From Ottelia alismoides (lineage: Eukaryota; Streptophyta; Magnoliopsida; Alismatales; Hydrocharitaceae): a DNA stretch of 64,000 nt. This document shows positions 10,121 to 20,717 of the stretch, piece after piece. Location of the stretch: positions 1 to 64,000 of the forward strand of contig JAZKJV010007258.1 of assembly GCA_037367405.1 (NCBI GenBank), read 5' to 3'. The stretch's first letter is position 1, and each line of letters begins with the position of its first letter. The notes beneath the pieces are model-generated. The model was not told the origin of the DNA. It did not search any database and saw only the letters and a program-made list of their open reading frames with translations. Position numbers and translations under genes: made by a program.

Positions 10121-11800
10121 CTTAGGTCAACGGTTTCGAATAGTGATTCGTTAACCAAGGACGACTTGGGTTTGCTAAGGTCGCGAAAGTTTTCATCGCA
10201 TTTGATTTCACAGATCTGTTTAGTAAATAAATTCGGCACTGTTTAAATTGTTTAAACACGAATTTTATACTTGGATTATGTTCCCCATTAAATAAGGAAA
10301 CCATAGGATCTGAGTTTGCGTAAATCGGATTTCGTATGCTCGAGATATGGTCGTTTTAATGAACATGTATGCACTGTTGCGGGAACTGTGAATCTGAACG
10401 TGATTAAAATGTTAATTACTGTTTAGACTTGCCTCGAAATGCGTGAAACATCACTTAGGTTCTGTCCTAAATCAAATTAGCAAACTTTAGAAATTGACTT
10501 TTCTTAATTTGGATTTAATATGATTGAGATATGCCAATTTTAGTAAGTAGGGGTCACTGCTGAAATTGCTTTCCTAATCAAGAACCATGTGATTGTCAAT
10601 TAATGAAATTAATTGTTAATTTCGAGAAATAATTATGAAAAATATTTGTGAAATATTAGAGAATGATTATTTCCTTAATTGACTTGGCCCCAACCAATTA
10701 GTTGATTAGATTTGATCTAAACCATAATTGGAATTACAATCATCAAACTTCTTGCTTGAATAGGACTTGGGAATTTGCCTAGCAAATTTCCTTAAAATCA
10801 AAATTGTTTTGATTACTATATGGTATAATTTCGGTTGAAAAACCGATGATCATCTCAAGTACAAATTAATCAATTTGGCATTATCCTTTCCCGAGCCGGA
10901 TATGGTGTCTAGTCGGGGATCGCTGGGGTAGCGGGTTGCAACGTATGCGGTCCGTCCCACTCCCGCCAGTACTGGCCATGACAGCGGGTAGGGCCGGGAT
11001 AATGTCCGAGGGATTATGATGTATTTTTCTAATTATTAAAATACGAATTAATACGTACTTTGAGAATAATACCATATATATATATATTCAAGTATAAAAT
11101 TAAGTTTGATTGATTAAATTGGATTGATAATTAATTTAATATGATTAAGTTAATTATATCCAATTAAGAATACTCTAATATGATTAGAGTTAATAATTCC
11201 CTTGGAAGAATTAATTATATGAATGCGATTCATAGTAATTAATTAAATTTGAATAAGAGGAGGAGGATCACATAAGTGACATCCATGGTCTCCCGTCAAG
11301 GCGAAGGGTTTCCGTCGCCAGGGATTGTATATAGGAGACGCATGTACGAAGTGACAGTTCCTATATACAAGCGCATCTGGATCAGGCTCTTTGCTTCTCG
11401 AAAGAGTAAGGCCGTATGCGCAGTGACCCCAATATCGGATCCTCATATTATTGGGGCAATATTGGATTGCGCATAGCGAGTTCTATTCCTGTTGACGGTT
11501 GGTTCAATTAACGATGGGTCAACATCACCTTAGGGATGGTGGGCCTGGGTGTTAAAGACCGAATTGGGAAATGCAAGTTGGACTTGCAAGGCGGAATGTG
11601 TTCCCGCTTCTCTTCATTGGAGTTGCAGTTTCTCATATTATTGGGATGTAACAAAGATAAAGAGGAGATCCCAGATCTTGCTGAGATATAATGGTAAGTA
11701 TATCTCTTACATTGAAAGTGATTAAGGGAATGAACTTTCAGTGTCTTTGACAAGGCAAGACAACTTTGATATAAAATTCCTAAATCAAAGTATAATATGT
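10121..11800 (+). other. Untranslated leader of element H
   Basis: AT-rich leader with two GC-richer islands (10880-11010 and 11270-11480) but no usable open frame. It would hold the packaging signal and precede gag. I see no gag motif here. A run of TA repeats lies at 11075-11088. Confidence 0.55.
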
Positions 11801-11807
11801 ATATATA

Positions 11808-12082
11808 AGGGTTTTTATCAGTTGTGCCCCTCCGAGATATCGCAATATCAGTTATGCCCCTATCTTTTTGGTAATATCAGTTGTGCCCCCGACTTCTTGC
11901 CAATATTTCACTTGTGCCCCTCAGAGGGGCATAACTGATAAAAGATTTTTATCAGTTATGCCCCTCTGAGGGGCACAAGTGAAATATTGGCAAGAAGTCG
12001 GGGGCACAACTGATATTACCAAAAAGATAGGGGCATAACTGATATTGCGATATCTCGGAGGGGCACAACTGATAAAATCCCT
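11808..12082. mobile_element. Palindromic foldback element with ~30-bp subrepeats
   Basis: A 275-bp near-perfect palindrome with arms of about 130 bp that differ at one visible position near the ends (AGGGTTTTT against AGGGATTTT), and a tiny loop near 11945. Each arm carries four direct copies of ATCAGTTRTGCCCC (11817, 11847, 11876, 11907; spacing 29-31 bp; the fourth is a variant) and one inverted copy next to the centre. A 7-bp direct repeat ATATATA flanks it (11801-11807 and 12083-12089), a plausible though low-complexity target-site duplication. It has no coding capacity. It lies inside H and its arms have not diverged, so it is recent. I do not recognise the superfamily. Confidence 0.8.
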
Positions 12083-12089
12083 ATATATA

Positions 12090-13359
12090 AATATATACAC
12101 TCATGCAAATTTCTTATTTCAGATAATCCTTCATTAAACCCACTCAATGTTATACTCAATAATAACCAGTAAAATATCATGGATTGGACCCTTGATCCAG
12201 ATATTGTACTCGCAATTGAACACATAATGTATGTGGTTGAAATGTGCAAGTTTCCTCATAATAATGAGAAGTGATAATTAAATAAGACAATAGGACTAAA
12301 ACCCTAGGGTTTGCATGTCTCTATAAGTCTTGATCTCATCGAATGTACTTTTGAAGTGACATGTCGATAATGATCGTAATTATCAAATAATCCTTATAAA
12401 ATCAATAAAGATATTCTGGCATACATTTGTGCTCTTGACATTTAATCATGAATGACATGGTTCTCTACATCATGTAGAATGGTAGCTCTATAACAAATGA
12501 TGTATTCAAATTGTTTAAGTACCTACCTGAACCTATGTTTTAAGAGTTTAGATGGATGTAGATGATGAGTGTCATCACTCTACTGTCTATACTCTAGTCA
12601 TTCATGAAGCTTCATAATATTCATATTATATGAATTAGGTGAAGCATGTATAAATGTTGAAATACTCTTACATTAAATTCTTTTGAATTTAACATAAGAG
12701 ATCCTTAGTCTTGAGTAATGGTTGCTTATAGATAAAGGGAGCGCAGTTGAAGCATGGGTTGGACCCAAGTAAGAAATATAGTCAAAAGGTTGACTGTATT
12801 TCTGTAACTTCCATATGACATTCAAAGAGTTGAATGAATGCCAATACTGCAATAAGTTGATGTGTTGATAGTATGACTATCAAATCTATCTAGAATCCTT
12901 AGAGAAGGAATCAGATAGTGCATCAGATTAATCTACATATAATCATTGATATTGACTTACTTATTTGATAAGATAAGGTCTAATAATTGTATCTCAATTT
13001 TCTAATGACACTTGCAATTGGTTGCATATGTATTAGAAATTTGATCTTAAGGTTTATTAGTCATCCATGTTGAAAGTGATGCAAGAGTTGCAACAATTTC
13101 TATGAGATCAATAGACTTCATATTTTCAGTGGGAGCCCTTAGTCTTAAAGAATGTCTCTATGACCTAGATATTGGAATACACTCATTGTTTATTTCTAAT
13201 TGTTGGATATAAACATAAATTCTGTAATAAATCTATCATAAAGAGTTATGATGGAGATATTTCAGATAGTTTCATTAAGTTTTTTTTAATACTGAGAATT
13301 AAAAAGATCAATAGGAGGATAAAGATCATTTGATAATGATCTGACATCAAATTTTGGAC
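12090..13359 (+). pseudogene. Degraded gag/protease region of element H
   Basis: By position this stretch should hold gag, zinc knuckle and protease. Only weak traces are visible: about 13120-13190 resembles the segment between protease and pre-integrase (a frame like SVGALSLKECLYDL). No CCHC knuckle or DSG active site could be found. Stops occur in all frames at short intervals. Confidence 0.45.
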
Positions 13360-13660
13360 ATATGTCTGTTGATGAGATCAATGGGCTAGTAAGATATGAA
13401 ACTTTAGATTGTCTAAAGAATCAAATCTCACATACTTGTGAATAATGTATTCAAAGTAAAATGTCCAATACACCCTTCCTTGGGAAAGGTGTAAGGTGTC
13501 AAGGTATTAAGGATCTCATACATATTGATGTATGAAGATCATCTATATCATAGTAAACATTATGGGTATGTGATATCTGTTAATGATTATGTATGATATG
13601 AGATCTCTTCTCTTCTCCTATGAAACCTTTGAAATGTTCAAAGATTTCGCAATTTTGGTT
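13360..13660 (+). pseudogene. Degraded pre-integrase/integrase start of element H
   Basis: A broken frame encodes GHMSVDEINGL, then SHTCE, CIQSKMSNTPFLGKGVRC, and DLIHIDV, which match the GAG-pre-integrase domain and the first catalytic Asp segment of copia integrase (usually LIHTDVCGP). Stops interrupt between these pieces. The rest of integrase (13660-14280) is not recognisable. Confidence 0.7.
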
Positions 13661-14279
13661 TAGAACCAAAGATTGAAGGAAGATGAAATGAATTTGATCT
13701 AACCAAGGTAGCCTGTACCTATTAGATGAATTCAAGAAATACCTTATGGAGATATGAATATCATTCCTATCTCAATCCTCCTAATGAACCTGAACTCAAT
13801 GGAGTTGTAGGAAGATACAATTAATCATGTGTGATATGATTTAATCAATGATTAATCCTAGCATAATTATCTCTTAGTTTCTAAAGGTGTATATGTAGTA
13901 GAGACTACATTATATACTTAATAAGGTTCCATGCATGTAAGCTGGAATCTAGCACTAGAGAGTGCTACTTCATTAGAAAAATAAAGGATGGTATTGGATA
14001 CCTACTTTATGACCTTGAGATTCTTAAAACATCTCATCTTTGAGAATGTGATTCTTATAGGATGACTCTCTTGAGAATCAAGATGAAAATGAAATAAAGG
14101 AACTCATTTAATCTTGAGAAGATAATGAGGCTTCTGGAATCGGAAACTAAAAGAATAATTGAAGATGAAACACTAATACTTCTTCAAATAAGTTTGAGGA
14201 TGTATTCCATGTGAAAATGATCAAACTTCATGTAATGAAGCTCCTGAGGATCATGACATGGAAAGATGGATGTTAGCAA

Positions 14280-15625
14280 TAAAAGTCTAATGTAGACTTC
14301 ATATACAAGTGTTGTATATGGACCCTCGAGGATCCACCTATATGGGTCAGACCCATTAAGGTGTAAATGGATCTTCAAGAGAAAGAGGGAACCTGATGTG
14401 AAGGTATAGACCTTTAAAGCACGGTTCGTAGCCATGAGCTACACACCGAAGAGAAGGCACCGCTTGCGATAAGACTTGCTCTCCAGTGACCTTGCTTTAA
14501 CCCATCAGAATATTGCTAACTATAGCTACACAACTTGTCTTTGACATCTTCATGATGTGAGTCAAGATTGCATTCCTCTATGAATACCTCCCTGAGGATA
14601 TTCATATGAAGTAACCCTATGGCTTCATGGTTGAGGAAAGCAAGGTGTGCTAGCTGAAGAACTCCATCTTTGGACTCCAATAAGCTTCCTGTAGTTGGAA
14701 CATAAGATTTGATGAAATTATAAATGTTATGATTTCAGACAGAATCTTGATGAACCATGTGAAGCTTAGTGGGAGTGCCATTGTGTTCATCGTGCTAAAT
14801 GTAGATATTATTGTAATCATTGGAATGATATAAGGATAATAATAAGTGTTTTAAAATTTGGTTGTTTCATACCTAGAGATACGATCTCAAAGGATACCTC
14901 TTAGATCTTAATTCTGAAGTTGTTCAGAATCAAGGAAAAGAGGGTATTGGAAGTACACCTTAGGCTTATTCCATTTCCTGGAAAATTCCAAGAAAGGCTT
15001 CTTTCCCTTAAGATATGGTACTGACCTATCTAAAGGGATAGCACCTCAAAGAGTTGAGGAAGAGAATGCTAGAACTGCTTGCACTTGTGCATCAGTTATG
15101 AGAAGCTGAATGTATGCTAGATGTGTACAAGAACCAGATGACTACCATGCAGTGGGAGTAGTAAACTGTTACTAATCCTACTATGAAGATAAAACACTTG
15201 ATTGCAGTAATAATAATATCTTCAAAGATGATAAAACTTGGAGATAGTGATCTCAAAGTCTTATCTTCAAAAGTTTAAGACCTTGTAGGTAGTGATCTAT
15301 AAGGGTCTTAACTGTAGATACCTTAGGAGATAGAGATCCCCAGGAATGAAGGTATTCTAATAAGGATTATGGGAATACTGGTTATGATAATTAAAAAGAT
15401 GTAGTGTCAAGAACACTATAACCAACAAAATTGAGTATCGGTTGCATGAGATGCAACATTCGCATTGGATGCGAGCACTGTTACTAGGAGATATACAAGT
15501 GCCGTAAAAGGACTTGGCGTAGTCTCTTGGGAACGGAGTGACTGATCAGCTTACCTAGCTATTTTCTAAATAGCCTATGATTGTCACATGAGTGTGGGTT
15601 TAAATGATTAGCCCATTAATGGGTC
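14280..15625 (+). pseudogene. Degraded RT/RNase H region of element H
   Basis: Around 14365-14430 the plus strand reads CKWIFKRKREPDVKV, then a stop, then TFKARFVA, equivalent to the start of copia RT. Further on: QNLDEPCE (about 14745), SKKGFFPLRYG (about 14990), and a C-terminal trace before the polypurine tract. The motif order is right for RT to RNase H, but the YVDD region and all RNase H catalytic residues are lost. Decay is much greater than in the LTRs of the same element. Confidence 0.75.
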
Positions 15626-15643
15626 TTTGGGCTAGTGGGAGAT
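15626..15643 (+). promoter_or_regulatory. Polypurine tract of element H
   Basis: TTTGGGCTAGTGGGAGAT directly upstream of the 3' LTR start TGTTGGAC; the CTAGTGGGAGAT core matches that of G. Confidence 0.75.
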
Positions 15644-18238
15644 TGTTGGACATGCGAGCCCACGGCGAGCCATTATGCAATAAATGTTATTGCAATTCAC
15701 TCCTTAATCTGAAATAAAAAGTACATAGTTTGCATAATAGGTCCCTTAGTACAATTAGGGTTATGTACCATGGCCATCTTAATGATCATACAGCTGTTGA
15801 TTCAGTTATTGAATCATAGAGGCTGGTGCTTACATGAATATCTAATGAGTTAGATTGAGGACTCATCAAGCACCGTCAAATTATTATTAAGAGATGATCT
15901 CCAGCCGGAGTAGGAGGTGGCAATCCTTTCTCAGTTAGGCTGATATCTGACCGACTTCTTGATGCAGGTCCTCTGCATAGGAATAGAGATTCGGAGGTGT
16001 CAGATTAGTTAGGTCAAAGAGTTGACTTAACGAGATCGAGATAACCAAAGTCCCATATCATATGCTGTCATGATATAGGCACACATCCTCTGACCGGAGA
16101 CAGATGTGTTACTATATGTCTGAGTATGTACATTTGGCAGACCAATAGGTTGATGACGTAATCAAGGTCTATACACCGGCGCGCTGGTGTGCATATAAGG
16201 GCATATGAGTAATACGATCTCTCAAAGGGATCATACAGGTTCACTACTGAACCGGAAGACATGAGCTCACTCATGAGACATTGGGAAGAATCGAATTCCG
16301 TGCGCACGGTCGTCTCGCTTTGGAAGCTTGACTGAATTTGTTGGTTTGATATATACTTTTGGAAAGTATATGATCAAGACCTAGGTATGATATATGCTTT
16401 TGGAAAGTATATGATCAATACCGACTCCCAGTGATCGAATGAGAAACTTACTGATAAAAACCATGAAGTAGACAGTATAAAGTTGATCCAATACTTCGGG
16501 TTTAATCTGGGTCTTCCAGTATGTAGGATGTACAGGTATTAGGAATACCTGAGGGTGATGTGATCATAAACGATTGTAAAACCATGACGCTTCCATTCCT
16601 AGGGAGTGATGAAACGGGTCTGGATTTTAGTGACTCCTCTCAGTAGAGGAGTAATCTTATCTTAGTCCAATTATTGGACATTGATCTGAATATGATTCAG
16701 ATGCAATGAGAAGATTAGATTCGCGGTCTTGATTTATCAAGCATCTATGGGAGGCCCGCGATCTGGATTTGAGATATGATCTCAATATCCATGTCACTAT
16801 ACGTGGAACAATACAATCGCCCTGTCCTTATCTCCAAGTATTCGCGGAGAAAGCGCATTGTCCTTGAAAGAGTTCATGGATAATTCTATTGTTGATATAT
16901 GTATCCGAGCAATGAGAAAATGGATAATTGAATATGATTTAATTATCATGAATAATATGAATTTGATTCATATTATAAGGAGAGTTATCTTAGATAATTA
17001 AATGTGATTTGATTATCAAAGATGTAAATAATGTGAATGTGATTCATATTATTTGAGCACAAGAGAATAAGTTATCCAATATATTTAAATGTGATTTAAT
17101 TATTATTATGGATAAGAATAATGTGGATAGTAATATCCAATTATTCATAATATATTATAAATGTGATTTATAATGTATTAGAGAGAGTTAAATATAATTT
17201 ATAGATTAATTATTAATGTGTATTGGATACACATTGTCTAATTAATTGAAAATGTAAATTACATTTTGTTTTGGGTTGTGAATATGATTCACAATATTCC
17301 AATGTCAAGATTGCAATATTCCCATATTTAATTGAGAATTATTTTGGTGAATAAAAATCCCAACAAATAGTTGTTGGAAAATAAGTAGAGAGAAAATCAA
17401 GGAGATGTGCAATCTCATGGGAATCCATGAGATTGCCCTTCCAAAGAGGAAGGTTGATCTCTCTTTATTCCTCTCTACTTATTTGATTGATTTAATATGA
17501 TATTAATATTTATTTGATTTATCAAATATATTTTTATCAAATTAAATCACAAGTTGTTGGTTTTTACCAACAACAAATTGACCATTGGATTGACATAAAT
17601 CAATCTCATCCATTGATTTTATATGTCACATGGATTGAGATCCGTGGATCCCAAAACCCTATAAATAGAGAGGCATACCATGCTATCTATTTTACACACA
17701 ATGCTTGAGAAGCATCTCTCTCTCTTTCTCTCTAGAGGTCAGCCCTCTCTCTCCCTCTCATGGCCTTCCACCATGGATGCCATGGAGAGGTTCTCCATCG
17801 CCGCGGCATCGTCGTTATGCTGCCCGTTCTTCTGCTCGTGGATCTCTGTCTCCATCGGTGCGCCTCGCTCGTGAAGAAGACGTCGGATCTCGTGTGTCGA
17901 GATCAGGAGATCCGCCGCTTGCATCATCAACATGGATTGCGAGAAGCACGCGGTTCATCCCTGCGCTCGCAAGCGTCTCCTCCGTCAGATCGGACTTGAG
18001 ACAGGAGGTCTCTTCGTTTAGAGACTTGACCGCAACCACACTTCAAGAGGTAATCCTATTACTTGTTTGTGGTTTAGACGAAACGATCCGAGAAGTGTTC
18101 TTGGATCATGTGGTTTCGTCGTATAAAATTTTTAAATTCCGCTGCATCGAGCAACTAGTGCGACTAGTCGCTCCTCGTCGTATTCGATACGACGCTCACG
18201 CTTCCGTGATGCACTTGAGGATCTAACCATATCCTTCA
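15644..18238 (+). repeat. 3' LTR of element H
   Basis: 2595 bp, collinear with the 5' LTR and only a few percent different by eye. TATA box 17660-17667. The CT repeat after the start codon is two bases shorter than in the 5' LTR, so the ATG at 17701 is no longer in frame with the long open frame that follows (17705-18226). Confidence 0.92.
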
Positions 18239-18925
18239 TGAAGATGGATCATTATCAGTTTCACCTAACACATGGAATATGTACCTTTCATGTGGTACAA
18301 CTACCCTCGGACTCTTTCGAAGAGGTATGGGTGTTACATCTTCAATTGCTTCTTCAAATCCTGGCTTAGGAAGCTCAGTATCCTCAGGGGATTCAATGAG
18401 TTTCTTGACTTCATTAGTCTTGACTCTTAAGGAAGTCATCCTCCAAAATTTCACATCTCTAGAGATGAATGCCTTCCGAGTCTCAGGATCATAAAGTTGG
18501 TATCCAATATCGTCCTTTACATACCCGATGAAGTAGCAATCTTGAGTGCGAGATTCTAGCTTACTTGTGTCCACATTCTTCACATGGACCAAGCAACCCC
18601 AAATCCTCAAGTGTCTAGCACTGGTTTTGGTTCCATACCAAAGCTCATGAGGAGTTTTAGGTACATATTTTCTAGGAATCTTATTATGATATATATAGCA
18701 ATCTATATCGCATATCCCTCGAAATGAAGTGGTAAATGTGCTTTACTCATCAATGAACAGACCATGTCCATGGTGGTCCTGTTGCATGTTTTAGCAACAC
18801 CTTGGGGAGTTCCGGGAGGAGTAAGATTGGAGACAATTCCTCTCTCTTTGAGGTATTCCTTAAATTCATCTGAGTGGTACTCGTCACCTCGGTCAGATCA
18901 AATCCATTTAATCTTCTTATCGGTT
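18239..18925 (-). pseudogene. Integrase C-terminal part and linker of element G
   Basis: Minus strand. The open frame 18236-18610 encodes an integrase tail and linker: MRIWGCLVHVKN, CYFIGYVKD, YQLYDPETRKAF. Upstream (18740-18925) lies the distal integrase core with a SDRGDEYHSDEF segment and the third catalytic motif. There the usual GVAERRNRT is replaced by GVAKTCNRT and two residues before it are missing, so the catalytic Glu is Lys. Frameshifts separate the pieces. The frame ends at the TSD and continues on the other side of H at 7508. Confidence 0.82.
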
Positions 18926-19210
18926 TGGTTCTCAAAAAAGCCATGAACTCTTTGAACTTTTCAAAGGTTTCATATTTGTGACGTAGGAAGATAACTCATA
19001 TCGCGAATGGTTTTCAATAAATGTCAAATAATATTGATATCCATTTCGAGTTGCGATACTGAAGGGACCACATGCATCAGTATGTATTAGGTCAAGAATA
19101 CTCTCACATCTTGTAACCTTGTTACGGAAAGGCATCCTAGCCATTTTACCTTGAATACAATGTTGATAAGTAGGCAAAGTTTGGACATGTAGAAAATCGA
19201 GAGCCCAAAC
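18926..19210 (-). pseudogene. Pre-integrase zinc segment and first integrase motif of element G
   Basis: The minus-strand frame 18932-19177 encodes QHCIQGKMARMPF, LIHTDACGPFSIATRNGYQY and an FIENHSRY segment, the pre-integrase knuckle end and the first catalytic Asp region of copia integrase. The HTDACGP motif is intact here. The frame is broken at both ends. Confidence 0.85.
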
Positions 19211-19565
19211 TTTAGAAATCTATTGATCCTATCAACATGTAAATGACTAAGGCTTTAATTCCAAATCATGTTAGAATGATTTCCATTCTCGTTGATTCTT
19301 TTATGGTTTTTATTAGTGGTAGTAACATTCATGACATTTTCATCAATGCACAATTCATAGAGTCCACCAAAAGTTAGAACACCATTCGCAATATATTTAT
19401 CATAATGATTTATGACAAGTTTATTACAGAAAAGAAATGAATAATTATTTCTAACTAACTTAGATAAAGAAATATAAGGTTCATTGTAAAATCTGGAACA
19501 TAAAGACACTCTTTAAGTATTAGGACTCTTGCACTATATAATGATAGTTTGCATGTCCCGATGGT
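19211..19565 (-). pseudogene. Segment between protease and pre-integrase of element G
   Basis: The minus-strand frame 19255-19509 encodes SKLVRNNYSF, then ASGVL-like IANGVLTFGGLYEL and NKNHKRINENGNHSN, which in related copia polyproteins lies between the protease and the pre-integrase domain. One 84-codon piece is open; its flanks contain stops. Confidence 0.65.
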
Positions 19566-19925
19566 GATTATTGCAACAGTTGTATCAGATCCCATCTAGA
19601 TGAGTATCTCCCCTCATCAAGATTCCTAGTTTCTTGAAATTGATGCAACAAATTACATACATGAACATAAGTACCTGAATCGATGATCCAACCACCTTCT
19701 CGTTCTACGAGAAATTTGGTTTTATTGATGAAAGTAGACTTTATACCTATTGGGTTAGGATACTCTGGGCAATTACGTTTCCAGTGCCCCAGCTTCTTGC
19801 AGTGATGATATACACTGGTCTTCTTCAATGGCATTAGTGTGGAAGCATTTCCTTTACATGTAAGACGCTAATTAGTAAACCAAGCCAACATACCTGGACT
19901 AGACATCTTCACCATTCCGATCGAG
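19566..19925 (-). pseudogene. Truncated gag with zinc knuckle and protease of element G
   Basis: The minus-strand frame 19568-19834 begins with a CCHC-like knuckle, YHHCKKLGHWKRNC, in which the first Cys has become Tyr. It continues to WIIDSGTYVHVC, a copia aspartic protease active site (DSG kept). In front of it only a short piece starting MSSPGMLAWF (about 19890-19905) remains before the leader, so most of gag is deleted. Confidence 0.8.
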
Positions 19926-20702
19926 AACAATACAAAAAAATGCTAATGTACTTGTGGTTTTAACGATCAAATTTGATGAATTGTATTATACTATATAATA
20001 ATCACTCAAAAATTTTAGGCATCCTAAAATAATTTTGAGATCCTAAATTTTCTAAGCATATCACACAATCATATTTTGCATGTAAAGACTGTCCTACAAC
20101 TATTGTAGGATAACCTAGGGTTTTCATGAAACATGCATTCAATGGCCAATGATGTTTAACAAACTATTTACATAATTATTAGGCATCATAATTAATCGAG
20201 CTAAATCCATAATTTCCATGATTTCTATTGAATAACAAACACATTAAGCAAAGAGATTTGATGGTCTAATCATCATTCGATCCATCTCCACTAAATATGA
20301 AATATCTAGGGAAAACGGAGTTGAGATCACGCAAAATGAATTCAAGTGGTTTGCTGATTTGATTCGATACTTCATGTTTCATGATGGAAAATAGTAAAAA
20401 AAACTCTTACAGATCCGTGAATACACGCAAAAACAACATCGCGTCGGGACCTTGTTGATTTATATTCATGAACTTTTGGTACCAATAAAAGCTACTGTTT
20501 TGGGAGATATTTACAATTACTAAATACATTTTAACAACCAAAAAACACGCTGAAATAGTGCACAAAAGGTAGGTTTTTATCTTAGCAAAAAACCAATTCA
20601 AATATTGCATCAATTACAAAAAAAAAACAATTAGTTCCACCGCATCCAATTACAAAACCTTGTTTACGTAGGGTTTTGGGTCATATCTAAGACCTCGATC
20701 CT
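19926..20702 (-). other. Untranslated leader of element G
   Basis: AT-rich DNA between the PBS and the gag remnant with A-runs (for example 20621-20629) and no domain in the short frames. It corresponds by position to the leader of H, although little similarity remains. Confidence 0.55.
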
Positions 20703-20715
20703 GGCTCTGATTCCA
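20703..20715 (-). promoter_or_regulatory. Primer-binding site of element G
   Basis: Minus strand TGGAATCAGAGCC, two bases from the LTR end; one base differs from the initiator tRNA-Met site used by H. Confidence 0.8.
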
Positions 20716-20717
20716 CT

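Larger units (their letters stand above)
7509..18238 (+). mobile_element. Ty1/copia retrotransposon H, young LTRs with dead coding region
   Basis: 10.7-kb plus-strand element: 5' LTR 7509-10106, PBS 10109-10120, degenerate internal region, polypurine tract 15626-15643, 3' LTR 15644-18238, TSD TGAAG. The two LTRs differ at only a few percent of positions by eye, so insertion is fairly recent. Yet no reading frame longer than about 80 codons survives inside and the pol remnants are full of stops. That combination suggests a non-autonomous copy moved by proteins supplied by another element. It sits in the minus-strand coding region of G. Confidence 0.9.
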
